Made by a program: the position numbers and the translations under genes
Assembly: GCF_004117935.1 (NCBI RefSeq)
Contig: NZ_SDOY01000144.1
Span: 156,421-220,420 of the forward strand
Origin: Streptomyces roseicoloratus
GTDB lineage: Bacteria; Actinomycetota; Actinomycetes; Streptomycetales; Streptomycetaceae
DNA: 64,000 nt
Reading direction: 5' to 3'
Notes under the pieces: model-generated
Seen by the model: the letters and a program-made list of their open reading frames with translations, nothing else
Database searches by the model: none
Told to the model about the DNA's origin: nothing
Part shown: positions 35,175 through 43,060 of the stretch, in pieces
Layout: every line of letters begins with the position of its first letter
How positions within the stretch are numbered: position 1 is the first letter of the stretch

Positions 35175-35816
35175 CTAGTTCTGGGCGAGGAGCCGGTCGG
35201 TGGCGTGCTGGACGCGCTGGGCGGCCCGTTCGGTGGCAACGAGGACCGCGTCGAGCGAGGGCGGGTGCGCTCCGGCGTTGATCGCGCGGGTGAGCTGGTT
35301 CAGGTTGTTGCCCACGTGGCCGAGGTGCCGGCGGGCGGCGAAGAACTCGGCGATCACCTCTCGCTCTCCGGCGACCGCGCTCGCGGTTCGGTCGAGGTCG
35401 CGAGCGGCGCTGAGGGCGGCACGGGCGAGGAAGCCGGCGACGGTCAGACCGGCGGCGGCAGCGCCGGCGGTCACACGGGCGAGCTCGTCGTCGCTGAAGC
35501 GCGTGTTGCGTACGTGGGGACGCTGGCGGCGCTGGTACTTACGGCGACGGGTACGGGGATTCGTCGGAGGGACGAGATCGGGCTCGGCACGCTCTGCACC
35601 CCGTTCCTGTCCTCCTGGCCGCGATCCGCCCTCGGTCGCGGCCTCTTCGTCAGGCGACCCCCGGCGCCGGACGTTCCCCTGCCCCGGAGGGGTGGGGGAA
35701 CCCTTGGATACTCCGCTCAAGGCGGAGTATCCAAGGGGATAACTTGCTCTCCCCGAGACCGAGTTGTGGTTCGGACCGGGATCCGGGGTGTTGTCGTTCT
35801 CGTACGGGTGCGTCAT
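35175..35816 (-). CDS. mobC: MobC relaxosome accessory protein
   Basis: The 213-residue protein has an unstructured N-terminus (1-90). The MobC domain follows (about 105-200): RFSDDELARVTAGAAAAGLTVAGFLARAAL is ribbon-helix-helix-like, and HLGHVGNNLNQLTRAIN is the classic MobC motif. It would help the relaxase bind and melt oriT. ATG 35816 overlaps the upstream stop as ATGA, supporting this start. The codons for about residues 26-48 coincide with two large hairpins described as candidate oriT. Confidence 0.85.
   Translation of the reverse strand: MTHPYENDNTPDPGPNHNSVSGRASYPLGYSALSGVSKGSPTPPGQGNVRRRGSPDEEAATEGGSRPGGQERGAERAEPDLVPPTNPRTRRRKYQRRQRPHVRNTRFSDDELARVTAGAAAAGLTVAGFLARAALSAARDLDRTASAVAGEREVIAEFFAARRHLGHVGNNLNQLTRAINAGAHPPSLDAVLVATERAAQRVQHATDRLLAQN
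35674..35737. other. Candidate origin of transfer (two adjacent hairpins)
   Basis: The perfect 16-base arms CCCTTGGATACTCCGC (35701-35716) and its complement (35722-35737) enclose a five-base loop. Directly beside it, TTCCCC (35674-35679) pairs with GGGGAA (35695-35700), with CCCC/GGGG nested inside. Such stems next to mobC-relaxase genes mark oriT in mobilizable plasmids. It lies inside the 5' part of mobC. The nic site is not identifiable. Confidence 0.55.
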
Positions 35817-36049
35817 CGGATTCGGTGCCTCGTGGAGCGGATACGGTGCTGAATCGCGGCGGCCAGATCGACGACGTCGGCGGGTCCCGCGAGGACACGG
35901 ACGGGACCGTCGGGCTTGTGCTGGACGAGCCATTGGCCGGTCGGGGCCCGGACTGCGGCGTGCAGAAGCTGCCGGCGGACGAGCACGTCCGCCCAGGCGC
36001 TTGCCTCGGCGGTCGTCGCAGCGGAAGAGCGGTTGTGGAGTGCGTCGAT
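35813..36049 (-). CDS. Small protein coupled to mobC, possible ATC start
   Basis: The frame ends by ATGA overlap with mobC and encodes a compact domain (AEASAWADVLVRRQLLHAAVRAPTGQWLVQHKPDGPVRVLAGPADVVDLAAAI). The strong AGGAGGT ribosome site (36054-36060) is followed five bases later by ATC 36049, not ATG or GTG, giving 78 residues. The first canonical start is GTG 35986 (57 residues), which lacks a good ribosome site. The protein is not recognised; a role in mobilization is inferred from coupling. Confidence 0.5.
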   Translation of the reverse strand: MDALHNRSSAATTAEASAWADVLVRRQLLHAAVRAPTGQWLVQHKPDGPVRVLAGPADVVDLAAAIQHRIRSTRHRIR

Positions 36050-36135
36050 GGGGACCTCCTGAAGTGGGGCGGTGGCCCGGCGCGGCGCCGGGCCACAGGA
36101 TCGGGATGCGGGCTGCGAGCTGCGGTTTCGCTGGG

Positions 36136-36327
36136 TCAGCCGCATTCGAGGCAACGCTCGACGTGGCCGCTCAGGGCTCTGGCCATGCGGGACTTCGCCG
36201 AGAGTGCGTGATGCGCACTGGACTTGGCAGACGGCCTGCCGGCGTACCGCTGGGAGTGGGCGTTCAGGAAGCCGATCTCCCGTTCGTACCCCTTGCGGAT
36301 GACATCGAAGCGGTGGCAGGTCTTCAT
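36136..36327 (-). CDS. Small cysteine-containing protein
   Basis: The 63-residue protein (MKTCHRFDVIRKGYEREIGFLNAH... ending HVERCLECG) has a C-terminal CxxC that may bind zinc with the N-terminal CH. It overlaps the DUF2637 gene by ATGA and has GGAG upstream. It is typical of small genes in Streptomyces mobile elements. Function unknown. Confidence 0.6.
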   Translation of the reverse strand: MKTCHRFDVIRKGYEREIGFLNAHSQRYAGRPSAKSSAHHALSAKSRMARALSGHVERCLECG

Positions 36328-37757
36328 CGGGCGGTGCTCCTTGTCGTAGCGCTGCTCTCCTCACTCCGCAGTTGCTGGAGGACGAGGCTGAGTCGTTCGT
36401 TGCGGCCGCCCTGGAGGCCCTCACGACGGAGGATCTCGCGCAGCTGGACTCGGGTGAGGGATTCGTTGCCGTCCCGCGCCAGCAGGGCGGGGACGTGAGG
36501 CTGAACCTGCTTCACGAGCTGTTCGACGGCCGCCTCCAGCTCGCGCGACGGGTGCTGGGCCGGGCGGCTGCGGGTCCGGCCAACGCCGCTGCCTGTGGGC
36601 TTGGCCCTGGTGGTCGGCTTTCGCCGACGGGCGACCTTGTGTCCCCGGTCCCCGGGGCCGGTCCCCGACTCGGCGTCGGTCGGTCCCCGGTCCGTGGGGG
36701 TGTCCGTCCCCGGCTCGGCACCGGTCGGTCCCCGGCCTCCGTGAGTGTCGGTCCCCGGCTCGGCGTCGGTCGGTCCCCGGTCCCGATGGGTGTCGGTCCC
36801 CGGCTCGGTGTCCGTCGGTCCCCGGTCCCGATGGGTGTCGGTCCCCGCTTCGGTGTCGGTCAGTTCCCGGTTTCCGATCTGTTCGACGCCGGCGACCTGG
36901 CCGTGGTGTGGCGGGGACCAGGGGGAGGGGAGGGGGACCGTAGCGAGGGTGGGTGCGTGTCGGCGCGCGGCGAGCTGATCGAGGAGTTCGGCCCGCTGTG
37001 CTGGATCGGTGCCGACTGCGGAGCGGCCGATCGCCTTCGACAGACGCCGTGCGAGGCGCCGACCGTGCCAGCCTTGCTGCCGCTGGGGGGTGAGCTCTGC
37101 GAGGCGGGCGGCGAGGGTGACCGCGCGGGCCGTGGCTCGGTCACGGGTGATCTGCGCGGCGTCGCGGTCTCGCGCCGCGATCCCGAGGCGGGACAGCAGA
37201 CGCTCGCGCACCTCCCGTCCCAGGGTCGCGACGAGGCCGTGGGAAGTGGCGTCGGGCGTGCGTAGGCGCAGCTCGATGCCCATGGCGAGGTGCCAGAGCA
37301 TCGCGGCCATGATCGGGCCGACGAAGGCCCGGACGGTGCCGCCCACGGGCCCGCTCTCGGCGTACGCCGGAATCACCTGGACTCCGGTGATCACCCAGAC
37401 CAGAGTGCCCGGCAGGCCGGGCGCTCCCTGCGTGGCCAGGTTCTGCCGGGCCATCAGTGCGGTTGCGAACAGGGCGAGTTCGGCGGCAGCGAACATTCCC
37501 GCCCGCTCGGTGGTGCCGGCCATGTCGAGGTAGTCGGCGGCGAATCGCCAGCTCGTGTCCGCGCTGTAGGCGGTGCAGCCGATGGCCGCGATGGCCGCGA
37601 CCTTCACCGCGGGACTGCCTGACCGTCGGATCCGGCGTATGGAGCCCCGGCGCCGCATCCCCCAGCCTGCCAGAGCGAGGGCAGCGGCACCGGGAATGCC
37701 GATCGCGAGGAGAAGGGGCAGGTCTGGGATGACACCGAAGGACAGGTCGGGGCTCAT
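36324..37757 (-). CDS. DUF2637 membrane protein, Spd-like
   Basis: The 477-residue protein has an N-terminal membrane region with about five helices (12-30, 52-70, 85-105, 113-135, 140-160). The segment VKVAAIAAIGCTAYSADTSW, and MAAMLWHLAMGIELRLR at its end, match DUF2637, the family of SpdB-type spread proteins on Streptomyces conjugative elements. Then come Arg-rich helices, a 14-residue tandem repeat (about 300-366, GTDTHRDRGPTD type) and a basic C-terminal region (about 400-470) that may be a DNA-binding helix bundle. ATG 37757 overlaps the WhiB stop. Confidence 0.75.
   Translation of the reverse strand: MSPDLSFGVIPDLPLLLAIGIPGAAALALAGWGMRRRGSIRRIRRSGSPAVKVAAIAAIGCTAYSADTSWRFAADYLDMAGTTERAGMFAAAELALFATALMARQNLATQGAPGLPGTLVWVITGVQVIPAYAESGPVGGTVRAFVGPIMAAMLWHLAMGIELRLRTPDATSHGLVATLGREVRERLLSRLGIAARDRDAAQITRDRATARAVTLAARLAELTPQRQQGWHGRRLARRLSKAIGRSAVGTDPAQRAELLDQLAARRHAPTLATVPLPSPWSPPHHGQVAGVEQIGNRELTDTEAGTDTHRDRGPTDTEPGTDTHRDRGPTDAEPGTDTHGGRGPTGAEPGTDTPTDRGPTDAESGTGPGDRGHKVARRRKPTTRAKPTGSGVGRTRSRPAQHPSRELEAAVEQLVKQVQPHVPALLARDGNESLTRVQLREILRREGLQGGRNERLSLVLQQLRSEESSATTRSTAR
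36660..36858. repeat. 42-base in-frame tandem repeat
   Basis: Four to five imperfect copies of a 42-base unit encode 14-residue repeats such as EPGTDTHRDRGPTD in the DUF2637 protein. The recurring core on the + strand is GGTCGGTCCCCGG. Copy number may vary by slippage while keeping frame. Confidence 0.8.
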
Positions 37758-38380
37758 GCGGCCTTTCCGAGCGAGGCGGTCAGGGAGGTTGTGCGGACCG
37801 GCCGGGACACCGGCTGGATTGTCGGGGGTGAGCTGCTCTCGGGCTTGCGCGTCGTTCGCTTCATCCGCGACTTCGGAACTCCGTGGTAGCGGTCGCGGTC
37901 GGCAACGGCGTTTGCGGCCTGAGTCAGTAGGTCGCGGGCGTGCTCGTAGCTGACCTGCAGGGCCAGGGCGAGGCGGTCTGCGCGCCAGCCCCGGGCGTAG
38001 GCGTGATTGACGACGACGTGGCGCTCGGCGGCGGTGAGGTGAACGTCGCGGCCGTGGAAGACGGCGATCACACGGCTGTAGTCGAGCCGCTGATGCAGGC
38101 CGTCGTGCCAGGGGCGGCGCTCGGCCTCGGTCAGGCCGCCCCAGATGCCTTCCTTGAGGCTGTTGTCGAGGGCGTAGTTGAAACAGTCGCGCACCACTGG
38201 GCACTGGGCGCACAGGGTCTTGGCCTCGTCGATGGCCTCGCGGTCCCGGGGCAGCGGGAAGAAGGTGGCGTCGGCGTCGTCGGGGTCCATGCCGTGGCAC
38301 ACGCCGCGCGTGTGCCAGCTGGTGTCGGCGATCCCGCGCAGGGAGGTCGCGGGTGCTTCGTGGGTGGTGATGGTGCGCAA
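37754..38380 (-). CDS. WhiB-family transcription factor
   Basis: The 208-residue protein carries the WhiB domain (about 20-90): four cluster cysteines C28, C57, C60 and C66 for a 4Fe-4S centre, then the G(I)WGG turn at 78-82 and basic residues. The extra C-terminal half contains a second helix-turn-helix-like stretch (AAERHVVVNHAYARGWRADRLALALQVSYEHARDLL). Plasmid/phage WhiB proteins often control element genes. The start is TTG 38380 with GGAG ahead. Confidence 0.85.
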   Translation of the reverse strand: MRTITTHEAPATSLRGIADTSWHTRGVCHGMDPDDADATFFPLPRDREAIDEAKTLCAQCPVVRDCFNYALDNSLKEGIWGGLTEAERRPWHDGLHQRLDYSRVIAVFHGRDVHLTAAERHVVVNHAYARGWRADRLALALQVSYEHARDLLTQAANAVADRDRYHGVPKSRMKRTTRKPESSSPPTIQPVSRPVRTTSLTASLGKAA

Positions 38381-38577
38381 GGTGAGTCTCCGAGGTCACT
38401 CGCGTCGGCCGGCGGGAGGCGGGGCCGTTGGTGGCCGGACGCGGTATCGAGGGCGGCTACGGCGCAGGGAGGGGCCGGATCCGCCCGGGTCGGGTGGAGG
38501 TTGAGGCAGCGGGCATCACCCCGCCGGGTGCGTCGTAGGGCACCTGGTTCGGCGCGTAGGGTGCCGCCGGCGGGCGG

Positions 38578-39270
38578 CTAGGCCGCCATGGCCGGCTGCT
38601 GGGCTTTCGTGGTTGCGAGCTCGATTCGGCTGGGGTGCGGCGTGGCGCGCGGGGCGTTGCCGCGTGCGCCTCCGTCGGGGCCGACTCGCCGACTGCGGCA
38701 GTGCTCGCCCGCCTGGGCGTGGCACCAGCTGCACCGGACACTGAGGTAGTCCGGGTGGCCTTGGGCAATGGCCGCTTCACGTGCTGCGCGGGCGGGCCGG
38801 TAAGGGGCCAGCTCCGTGCGGACGGCCGGTGGGATGCACGAGCCGATTGCGCGAAGCCGGGTCTCCAGGTCGGGGTGGACTCGGCCGTTGGTGATCTGTT
38901 GGTGGGTCGAGGGCGCGGCGGTGCCGGTGGCAACGGCACGTCGGCGGTCTGCGAGTTCAGCCCGCCAGGCGGAGATGTTGTCCGGATCCGTGGCCGGCGT
39001 CGGATCGGTGTGCCGACCGAGGCGGTCGCGCCGGTGAGAGCGCCACTTGCGGGCGACATCGACCGGGAGGATCGGATACGGCGAGTCGAGGATGTGCGCC
39101 CTGATCGCAGCGCGGGCGTCCCACCCGTGCTCTGTGGCCAGGGGCACGTCCGCGAGCAGTTCGTGCCACTGCGCGATCTGATCGCGGGCCTCGCCGGTCT
39201 CGGTGCGGATGGTGCGGGGGTCGAGTCGGCCGATGTAGGCCAGGACTGCGGCGACTTCTCGTCGGTCCAC
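38578..39270 (-). CDS. Mobile-element hypothetical protein with C-terminal zinc-finger motif
   Basis: The 230-residue protein has an N-terminal region (REVAAVLAYIGRLDPRTIR, WHELLADV, AAIRAHILDSPYPILPVDVARKWRSHRR) found in many Streptomyces phage and plasmid proteins near replication genes. It ends in a zinc-finger-like tail: CSWCHAQAGEHCRS followed by HPSRI (CxxCxAxxGxxC...HxxR). It is six bases downstream of the HTH gene at 39277 and probably acts in replication or maintenance; the precise role is unknown. Confidence 0.7.
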   Translation of the reverse strand: MDRREVAAVLAYIGRLDPRTIRTETGEARDQIAQWHELLADVPLATEHGWDARAAIRAHILDSPYPILPVDVARKWRSHRRDRLGRHTDPTPATDPDNISAWRAELADRRRAVATGTAAPSTHQQITNGRVHPDLETRLRAIGSCIPPAVRTELAPYRPARAAREAAIAQGHPDYLSVRCSWCHAQAGEHCRSRRVGPDGGARGNAPRATPHPSRIELATTKAQQPAMAA

Positions 39271-39276
39271 GGGGTG

Positions 39277-40155
39277 CTACTCCGTTCCGGTCGGCTCTTC
39301 GAGGGCTGCGAGGAGAGCGGCGGTGTGAGCCTCCGCTCGGGTCATCCGGCCTGCTGGAGCGGGCCCGGCAGCGCTGCCGGGCAGCGCGTAGAGGTTCGGG
39401 CGAGCCGAACGTTCCCGGGCGACCCAGGCCCGCCAGTCGGCGGCCCAGACATCCGCCGAACGTCGTGACCAGGTGGCTCGGTGCGCTCGCCACTTCTCGT
39501 CGGCGGCCTGCAGGCCGTGCTCGCCGAGTCGGGCGAGGTGGCCCTCCTGGAGAGCCCAGGTGTGCGAGGCGGGGTCGATCTGCCACTCGCCGGCCGTGGT
39601 CGCGGCAGTAGAACTGCTGTTCCTACGGTTTACCTTCGGTTCACTACGGTTCTGGGGGTCGGAATCCGTTCCTTCCGGGGGCCGGAATCCGACCCGTCGG
39701 GGGGTCGGATTCCGGCGGGAGGGGTCGGAATCCCTACGTGCCGGGATCCGGGGTGAGGGGTCGGAATCGGTCCCGTTCCTGGGCCGGATTCCGTACCGTC
39801 GGAGGGCCGAGAGATGGAGGGGCCGCTCCGGGATCGCCTCGTCCGCAGGCGAAGCATCGGCCATGGGCTCGCCCTGAGACAGAGCCTTGGCTGCGAGAGG
39901 CAGGCGGTAGACGGTGCTCCGCTGCGGGCCTTCGAGGTCGACGAGCTCTTCCAGCTCGTCGCCGGCCAGGAGCCGGTCCAGAGCTTCGCGCACCGCAGTC
40001 CGCGAGGCGTTCGTACGCTTCACGAGGCTGGCCACGGAGGCGAAGGCGACGCACTGCTCGTCGGCGACCCGGTCGCTGATCGAGAGGAGGACCAGACGCG
40101 CGGTGCCCTTGCTCTCGCTGCTTTCCCACACCCACTCGCGGGCTTCTCCGCTCAT
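39277..40155 (-). CDS. Helix-turn-helix protein with iteron-bearing linker
   Basis: The 292-residue protein has an N-terminal winged helix (about 1-95; ARLVLLSISDRVADEQCVAFASVASLVKRTNASRTAVREALDRLL, GntR-like) as in plasmid replication-control and phage initiator-associated proteins. A low-complexity linker (about 120-190) is encoded by repeated GGTCGGAATCC units. The C-terminal domain has conserved Trp residues (WQIDPASHTWALQEGHLARLG, WAADWRAWVARE) typical of Streptomyces element proteins. It is probably a replication or copy-control protein. Confidence 0.7.
   Translation of the reverse strand: MSGEAREWVWESSESKGTARLVLLSISDRVADEQCVAFASVASLVKRTNASRTAVREALDRLLAGDELEELVDLEGPQRSTVYRLPLAAKALSQGEPMADASPADEAIPERPLHLSALRRYGIRPRNGTDSDPSPRIPARRDSDPSRRNPTPRRVGFRPPEGTDSDPQNRSEPKVNRRNSSSTAATTAGEWQIDPASHTWALQEGHLARLGEHGLQAADEKWRAHRATWSRRSADVWAADWRAWVARERSARPNLYALPGSAAGPAPAGRMTRAEAHTAALLAALEEPTGTE
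39657..39792. repeat. Iteron-like repeats GGYCGGAWTCC
   Basis: Six copies of an 11-base motif occur at 39657, 39680, 39703, 39723, 39759 and 39782 (for example GGTCGGAATCC, GGCCGGATTCC), spaced mostly 20-23 bases apart (two helical turns), with a degenerate copy near 39742. They are within coding sequence, but the regular phase resembles replication iterons. Confidence 0.65.
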
Positions 40156-41229
40156 CGATCGCTCCCGTGCGACGGGCGGGAGCAGGCCGGCAGACCGGCC
40201 AGGCGTCGGTTAGATCCAGGCCGTATGAGGCCCGGCGGGAAGGAGATGGCCGTGCAGGCCGGACCTTCGGGCCTTTCGCGCAGGGAAGAGGGCATGCCAG
40301 AATCTCCTTTGCAGTGTTGTCGCGCTGGCGTGCCCCGTCGGAAGGGACCAGCGTGGTGATGGTGGGCAATCTCCGCCCTTGCCGGGGCGGGTTTGCTCAG
40401 TGAGGCGTCCGGCGTCGGGGAGTTCCAGCTCCTGGACGCCGCCGCTGTTTGAGGACCTATGTGGTCCGGTTGTTGCTCACGCTGCTCCTTCTGCTCACTA
40501 CTCCCGGTGCGGCCGCCGCGGGGACGACGAACATACGCAGGGGCCTCGTCAAGATCCAGACTTGGCTCAAGAACTCTCTACTATTCCCAAAGCGCTTGCC
40601 GGGATATACGGCCTGCAACGTGACGTGGGCTTGCGTCAGTGATGGAGCGGTAGGCATGTGGCCGGTGCCACATTTCCATCCGACCCCTGTGTTACGTGTC
40701 ACGAACAGGCTGTTGAACTAGCTGGTCAGAAGGATTTAAGCCCTCCCGTCGCGCCTCCGTCAACGAGCCAGACCCAAGGGTGTGACGCGCGTAGAACAGG
40801 AGGCGTGAAGGGTTGCCGTTCCCCTTCGCGTGTCCAACTCCACTGATCCTGCTGGTGATGTGATGGGCCGTCTGGGATGGCGATGCGTCGCAGGAATCGG
40901 AAGTGAGGCGTCAGGTATGCCCCATGCGAAAAAGCGGCAATCTTTTTCCGGTTTCGAAACCGGAAATTATCTGCCGGTCGAATGCCCGATTCGCCGCGAA
41001 GGCGCACTCGTTGTGGTTTATTTATAAACAACCTCCACTTGTAAAAGTGGTGTCCGCCACAGAGGTTCGATCTTGGTCAAGAGGCCCGAAAACGATCACG
41101 TACTCTGGAGTAGGGAGATTGAGGGCGGGGTCGGCGCATATTGCGGCGGCCCCTTTTTGGTGCGCCTCGATCTAGGCAGTGTCGCCTTCTCGGACAAGTA
41201 CACGTGTAGATGGAGAGGGGACAGCTCAG
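40156..41229. other. Long intergenic region with palindromes, possible replication/control region
   Basis: No gene is convincing in 1074 bases. It holds nested stem-loops GGCGTCC (40404-40410) with GGACGCC (40434-40440), CCGCCC with GGGCGG (40373-40390), a 22-base palindrome (40945-40966), GTTTAT/ATAAAC near 41016-41029, and CCACTT/AAGTGG (41035-41050). The stretch 40530-41110 is clearly AT-richer than the rest. It lies between the divergent HTH protein and MmyB-type regulator. Confidence 0.5.
40945..40966. promoter_or_regulatory. 22-base perfect palindrome
   Basis: A fully self-complementary 22-mer has half-site TTTCCGGTTTC centred on a TCGA. It is in AT-rich DNA 264 bases before the regulator start at 41230. 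Length and perfection suggest an operator for a dimeric repressor or an origin element. Confidence 0.55.
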
Positions 41230-42624
41230 ATGAGCACGAAGGGGAGCCGGTCCGGCGGCGACGGAAGCGAAAGCCAGGAGACCCCCCTCGGCGACGCGCA
41301 GGGAACACCGACCGCCGGCCAGGTGATGGGATTCGGTGGCCAGCTCCGCGCCTGGCGCAAGGCCGCCGGCCGACGGCGAGGGCGCGTCGTCACCCAGGAA
41401 GAGGTCGCCCGGGCGATCCTCAAGTCGGAGCGCTGGTACCGCGACCTGGAGCGAGGGGCCACCGCCCGCCGCTTGGACCGCGAGCAGTGCGACAACCTGG
41501 CTGACCTGCTGCAGCTCGACCGCGACGAGCATCACGCCCTGCTCCTGTACAACCAGCTCAACACCGCAGACCCGGACGCCGGCGGCGACTCCCGGGTGCG
41601 CAGCGCGCTGCGCCTGTTGGTGGACAAGCAGATGCCTGACCCCACCTACCTGTGCGACGCGAAGTGGAACATCCTCGCCTACAACCAAGCCATGGCTGAG
41701 TGGTGGCCCTGGGTGATGGAGCCGGGCGCGAACCTCATGCGCTGGGCTCTGACCAGCCAGGAGGCCCGTGTCCAGTACCACGACTGGCACCAGCACGTCG
41801 CTGCTTACGTACGCATGCTCAAGTACGCGCTCGCCGGGCACGGCGACGACCCGGAGCTGCTCGGGCTGATCGGCGACGTTTGTAAGGATGCTGACGTGGC
41901 GCGCATATGGGAGGGGGACGCCGGCCACTCCGTCAACCGGGACGGGCACGTGTTCAAGATGTCCCTGCCCGCGCTCGGTTGGGAGACCGTCGACGTTGTC
42001 TCCCACGTCCTCTACCCGGCGAGTCTGCCCGACTGCCGACTCGTTGTGATCACGTGGTGGAGCGACGAAGGAGACACCGAGACGGACCCCCTGGGCGGGG
42101 CGCGTAACGCTTGGGCCGAGAACGCGAATCCTGAGATGCCCACCTCGACGCCGGCGGAGTCCCTTGACGACGCCTCCAGGCGCCGGATCGCCAACTCGCT
42201 GACCAAGAGGCCGTCGGTCGTCACTGCGGCAGAGGCAGCTGCTCTCGCAGGCGACGACGGAGTCGACCTTCCGGTGCTGAGCGCCATGATCGGCCCCGAC
42301 ACACAGCTGACCCTCTCCCCGTCGACCCACTCCGTGATCTGGGCCGTCCGGGACGCCGACGGGCAGTGGGGGATCTCCGAGGTCGACGCCTACACCGTCA
42401 TCGTGCGTGTGCCGCAAGCGGCCATCAACAAGGACGCCAGGAGGGAGATGATGCTGCTGACGCGCACCGTCCTCCCTGCCGAGCCGAAGGAAGCGGTCGA
42501 CCGGATCCAGCAACTGGTGCCGCAGTTGAAGCAGCGCATCCAGCTGCTTGAGGCCATTCACCGGGACCTGTGGGAAGCCGACAACACCCTGCCGTACGTG
42601 TGGGATCCGACTGACGAGCTCTGA
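41230..42624 (+). CDS. XRE regulator with MmyB-like ligand-binding domain
   Basis: The 464-residue regulator has an N-terminal XRE helix-turn-helix (about 36-100; LRAWRKAAGRRRG, VTQEEVARAI, RWYRDLERG, LADLLQLDRDE). The MmyB-type PAS-like ligand domain follows (about 120-290; DPTYLCDAKWNILAYNQAMAEWWP is the hallmark). The C-terminal ~170 residues are unassigned. Related MmyB/antibiotic-cluster regulators bind small hydrophobic ligands. It is convergent with the biosynthetic operon ending at 42698 and is a candidate pathway regulator. Confidence 0.85.
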   Translation: MSTKGSRSGGDGSESQETPLGDAQGTPTAGQVMGFGGQLRAWRKAAGRRRGRVVTQEEVARAILKSERWYRDLERGATARRLDREQCDNLADLLQLDRDEHHALLLYNQLNTADPDAGGDSRVRSALRLLVDKQMPDPTYLCDAKWNILAYNQAMAEWWPWVMEPGANLMRWALTSQEARVQYHDWHQHVAAYVRMLKYALAGHGDDPELLGLIGDVCKDADVARIWEGDAGHSVNRDGHVFKMSLPALGWETVDVVSHVLYPASLPDCRLVVITWWSDEGDTETDPLGGARNAWAENANPEMPTSTPAESLDDASRRRIANSLTKRPSVVTAAEAAALAGDDGVDLPVLSAMIGPDTQLTLSPSTHSVIWAVRDADGQWGISEVDAYTVIVRVPQAAINKDARREMMLLTRTVLPAEPKEAVDRIQQLVPQLKQRIQLLEAIHRDLWEADNTLPYVWDPTDEL

Positions 42625-42634
42625 CGGAGCCTTC

Positions 42635-42669
42635 CGGCTTGGTGCGTTTGGGTGTGGCGCACCAAGCCG
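42635..42669. terminator. Bidirectional terminator between convergent genes
   Basis: The 12-base arms CGGCTTGGTGCG and CGCACCAAGCCG pair perfectly with an 11-base loop, midway between the ends of the regulator (42624) and the MazG-like gene (42698). Confidence 0.85.
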
Positions 42670-42697
42670 CAAGTCGTCGGACAGGCAGCCGCTGAGG

Positions 42698-43051
42698 CTA
42701 TGTGTCCTCAGCGGTTCCGATCGACGTGGGGAGGAAGTTCGCAGCCTTCTTCGCGAGTACGGCGGCGAAGTAGTCCGGGGCGTCGGCGGGGCGCATCCGT
42801 GCCAGGGCGACCATGCCGGTGATCACACAGTCGGCCACTTCCTCCTGCACGTGGTCCCAGGTGTGGCTGTGGCCCTTCCTGGGGTTCGTCGCTCGGGCGC
42901 CGATGACGGCCTGGGCGGCTTCGCCGACCTCCTCGGAGATCTTCAGGACCTGCAGGGTCCACTGCTCCTCCGGAGTCATGCCGCGTCCGGCGTCGAGCTG
43001 GGTGAAGAGCGCGGCAAGCGTGCGGATCGTGTTCCACGGGTCGTTGCTCAT
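42698..43051 (-). CDS. MazG-like nucleotide pyrophosphohydrolase
   Basis: The 117-residue all-alpha NTP pyrophosphohydrolase would hydrolyse an NTP or dNTP to NMP and PPi. The metal-binding signature is KISEEVGEAAQAVIG (about 37-51) with the later EEVADCVITG (about 70-79), the EExxE...ExxD pattern. It is shorter than MazG itself and matches the MazG-like family. ATG 43051 has AGGAA ahead. It is the last gene of the biosynthetic operon, 10 bases after kdsB. It could supply NMP for the pathway or clear modified NTPs. Confidence 0.8.
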   Translation of the reverse strand: MSNDPWNTIRTLAALFTQLDAGRGMTPEEQWTLQVLKISEEVGEAAQAVIGARATNPRKGHSHTWDHVQEEVADCVITGMVALARMRPADAPDYFAAVLAKKAANFLPTSIGTAEDT

Positions 43052-43060
43052 CAAGGTTCC

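Noticed and set aside
36650..36870. CRISPR array at the repeated GGTCGGTCCCCGG units.
   Set aside because: The 42-base repeats are contiguous without unique spacers and encode an in-frame peptide repeat.
33435..40155. A complete self-transmissible Streptomyces conjugative element.
   Set aside because: No TraB/FtsK-like translocase, integrase or type IV secretion genes are visible in the window; only mobilization and maintenance genes are supported.
40449..40721. A 90-residue frame beginning with a signal-peptide-like leucine run (LLLTLLLLLTTPGAAAA).
   Set aside because: Starts at TTG without a ribosome site, has AT-richer, unbiased codons after the first 30 and no recognisable mature part; treated as chance in the non-coding region.
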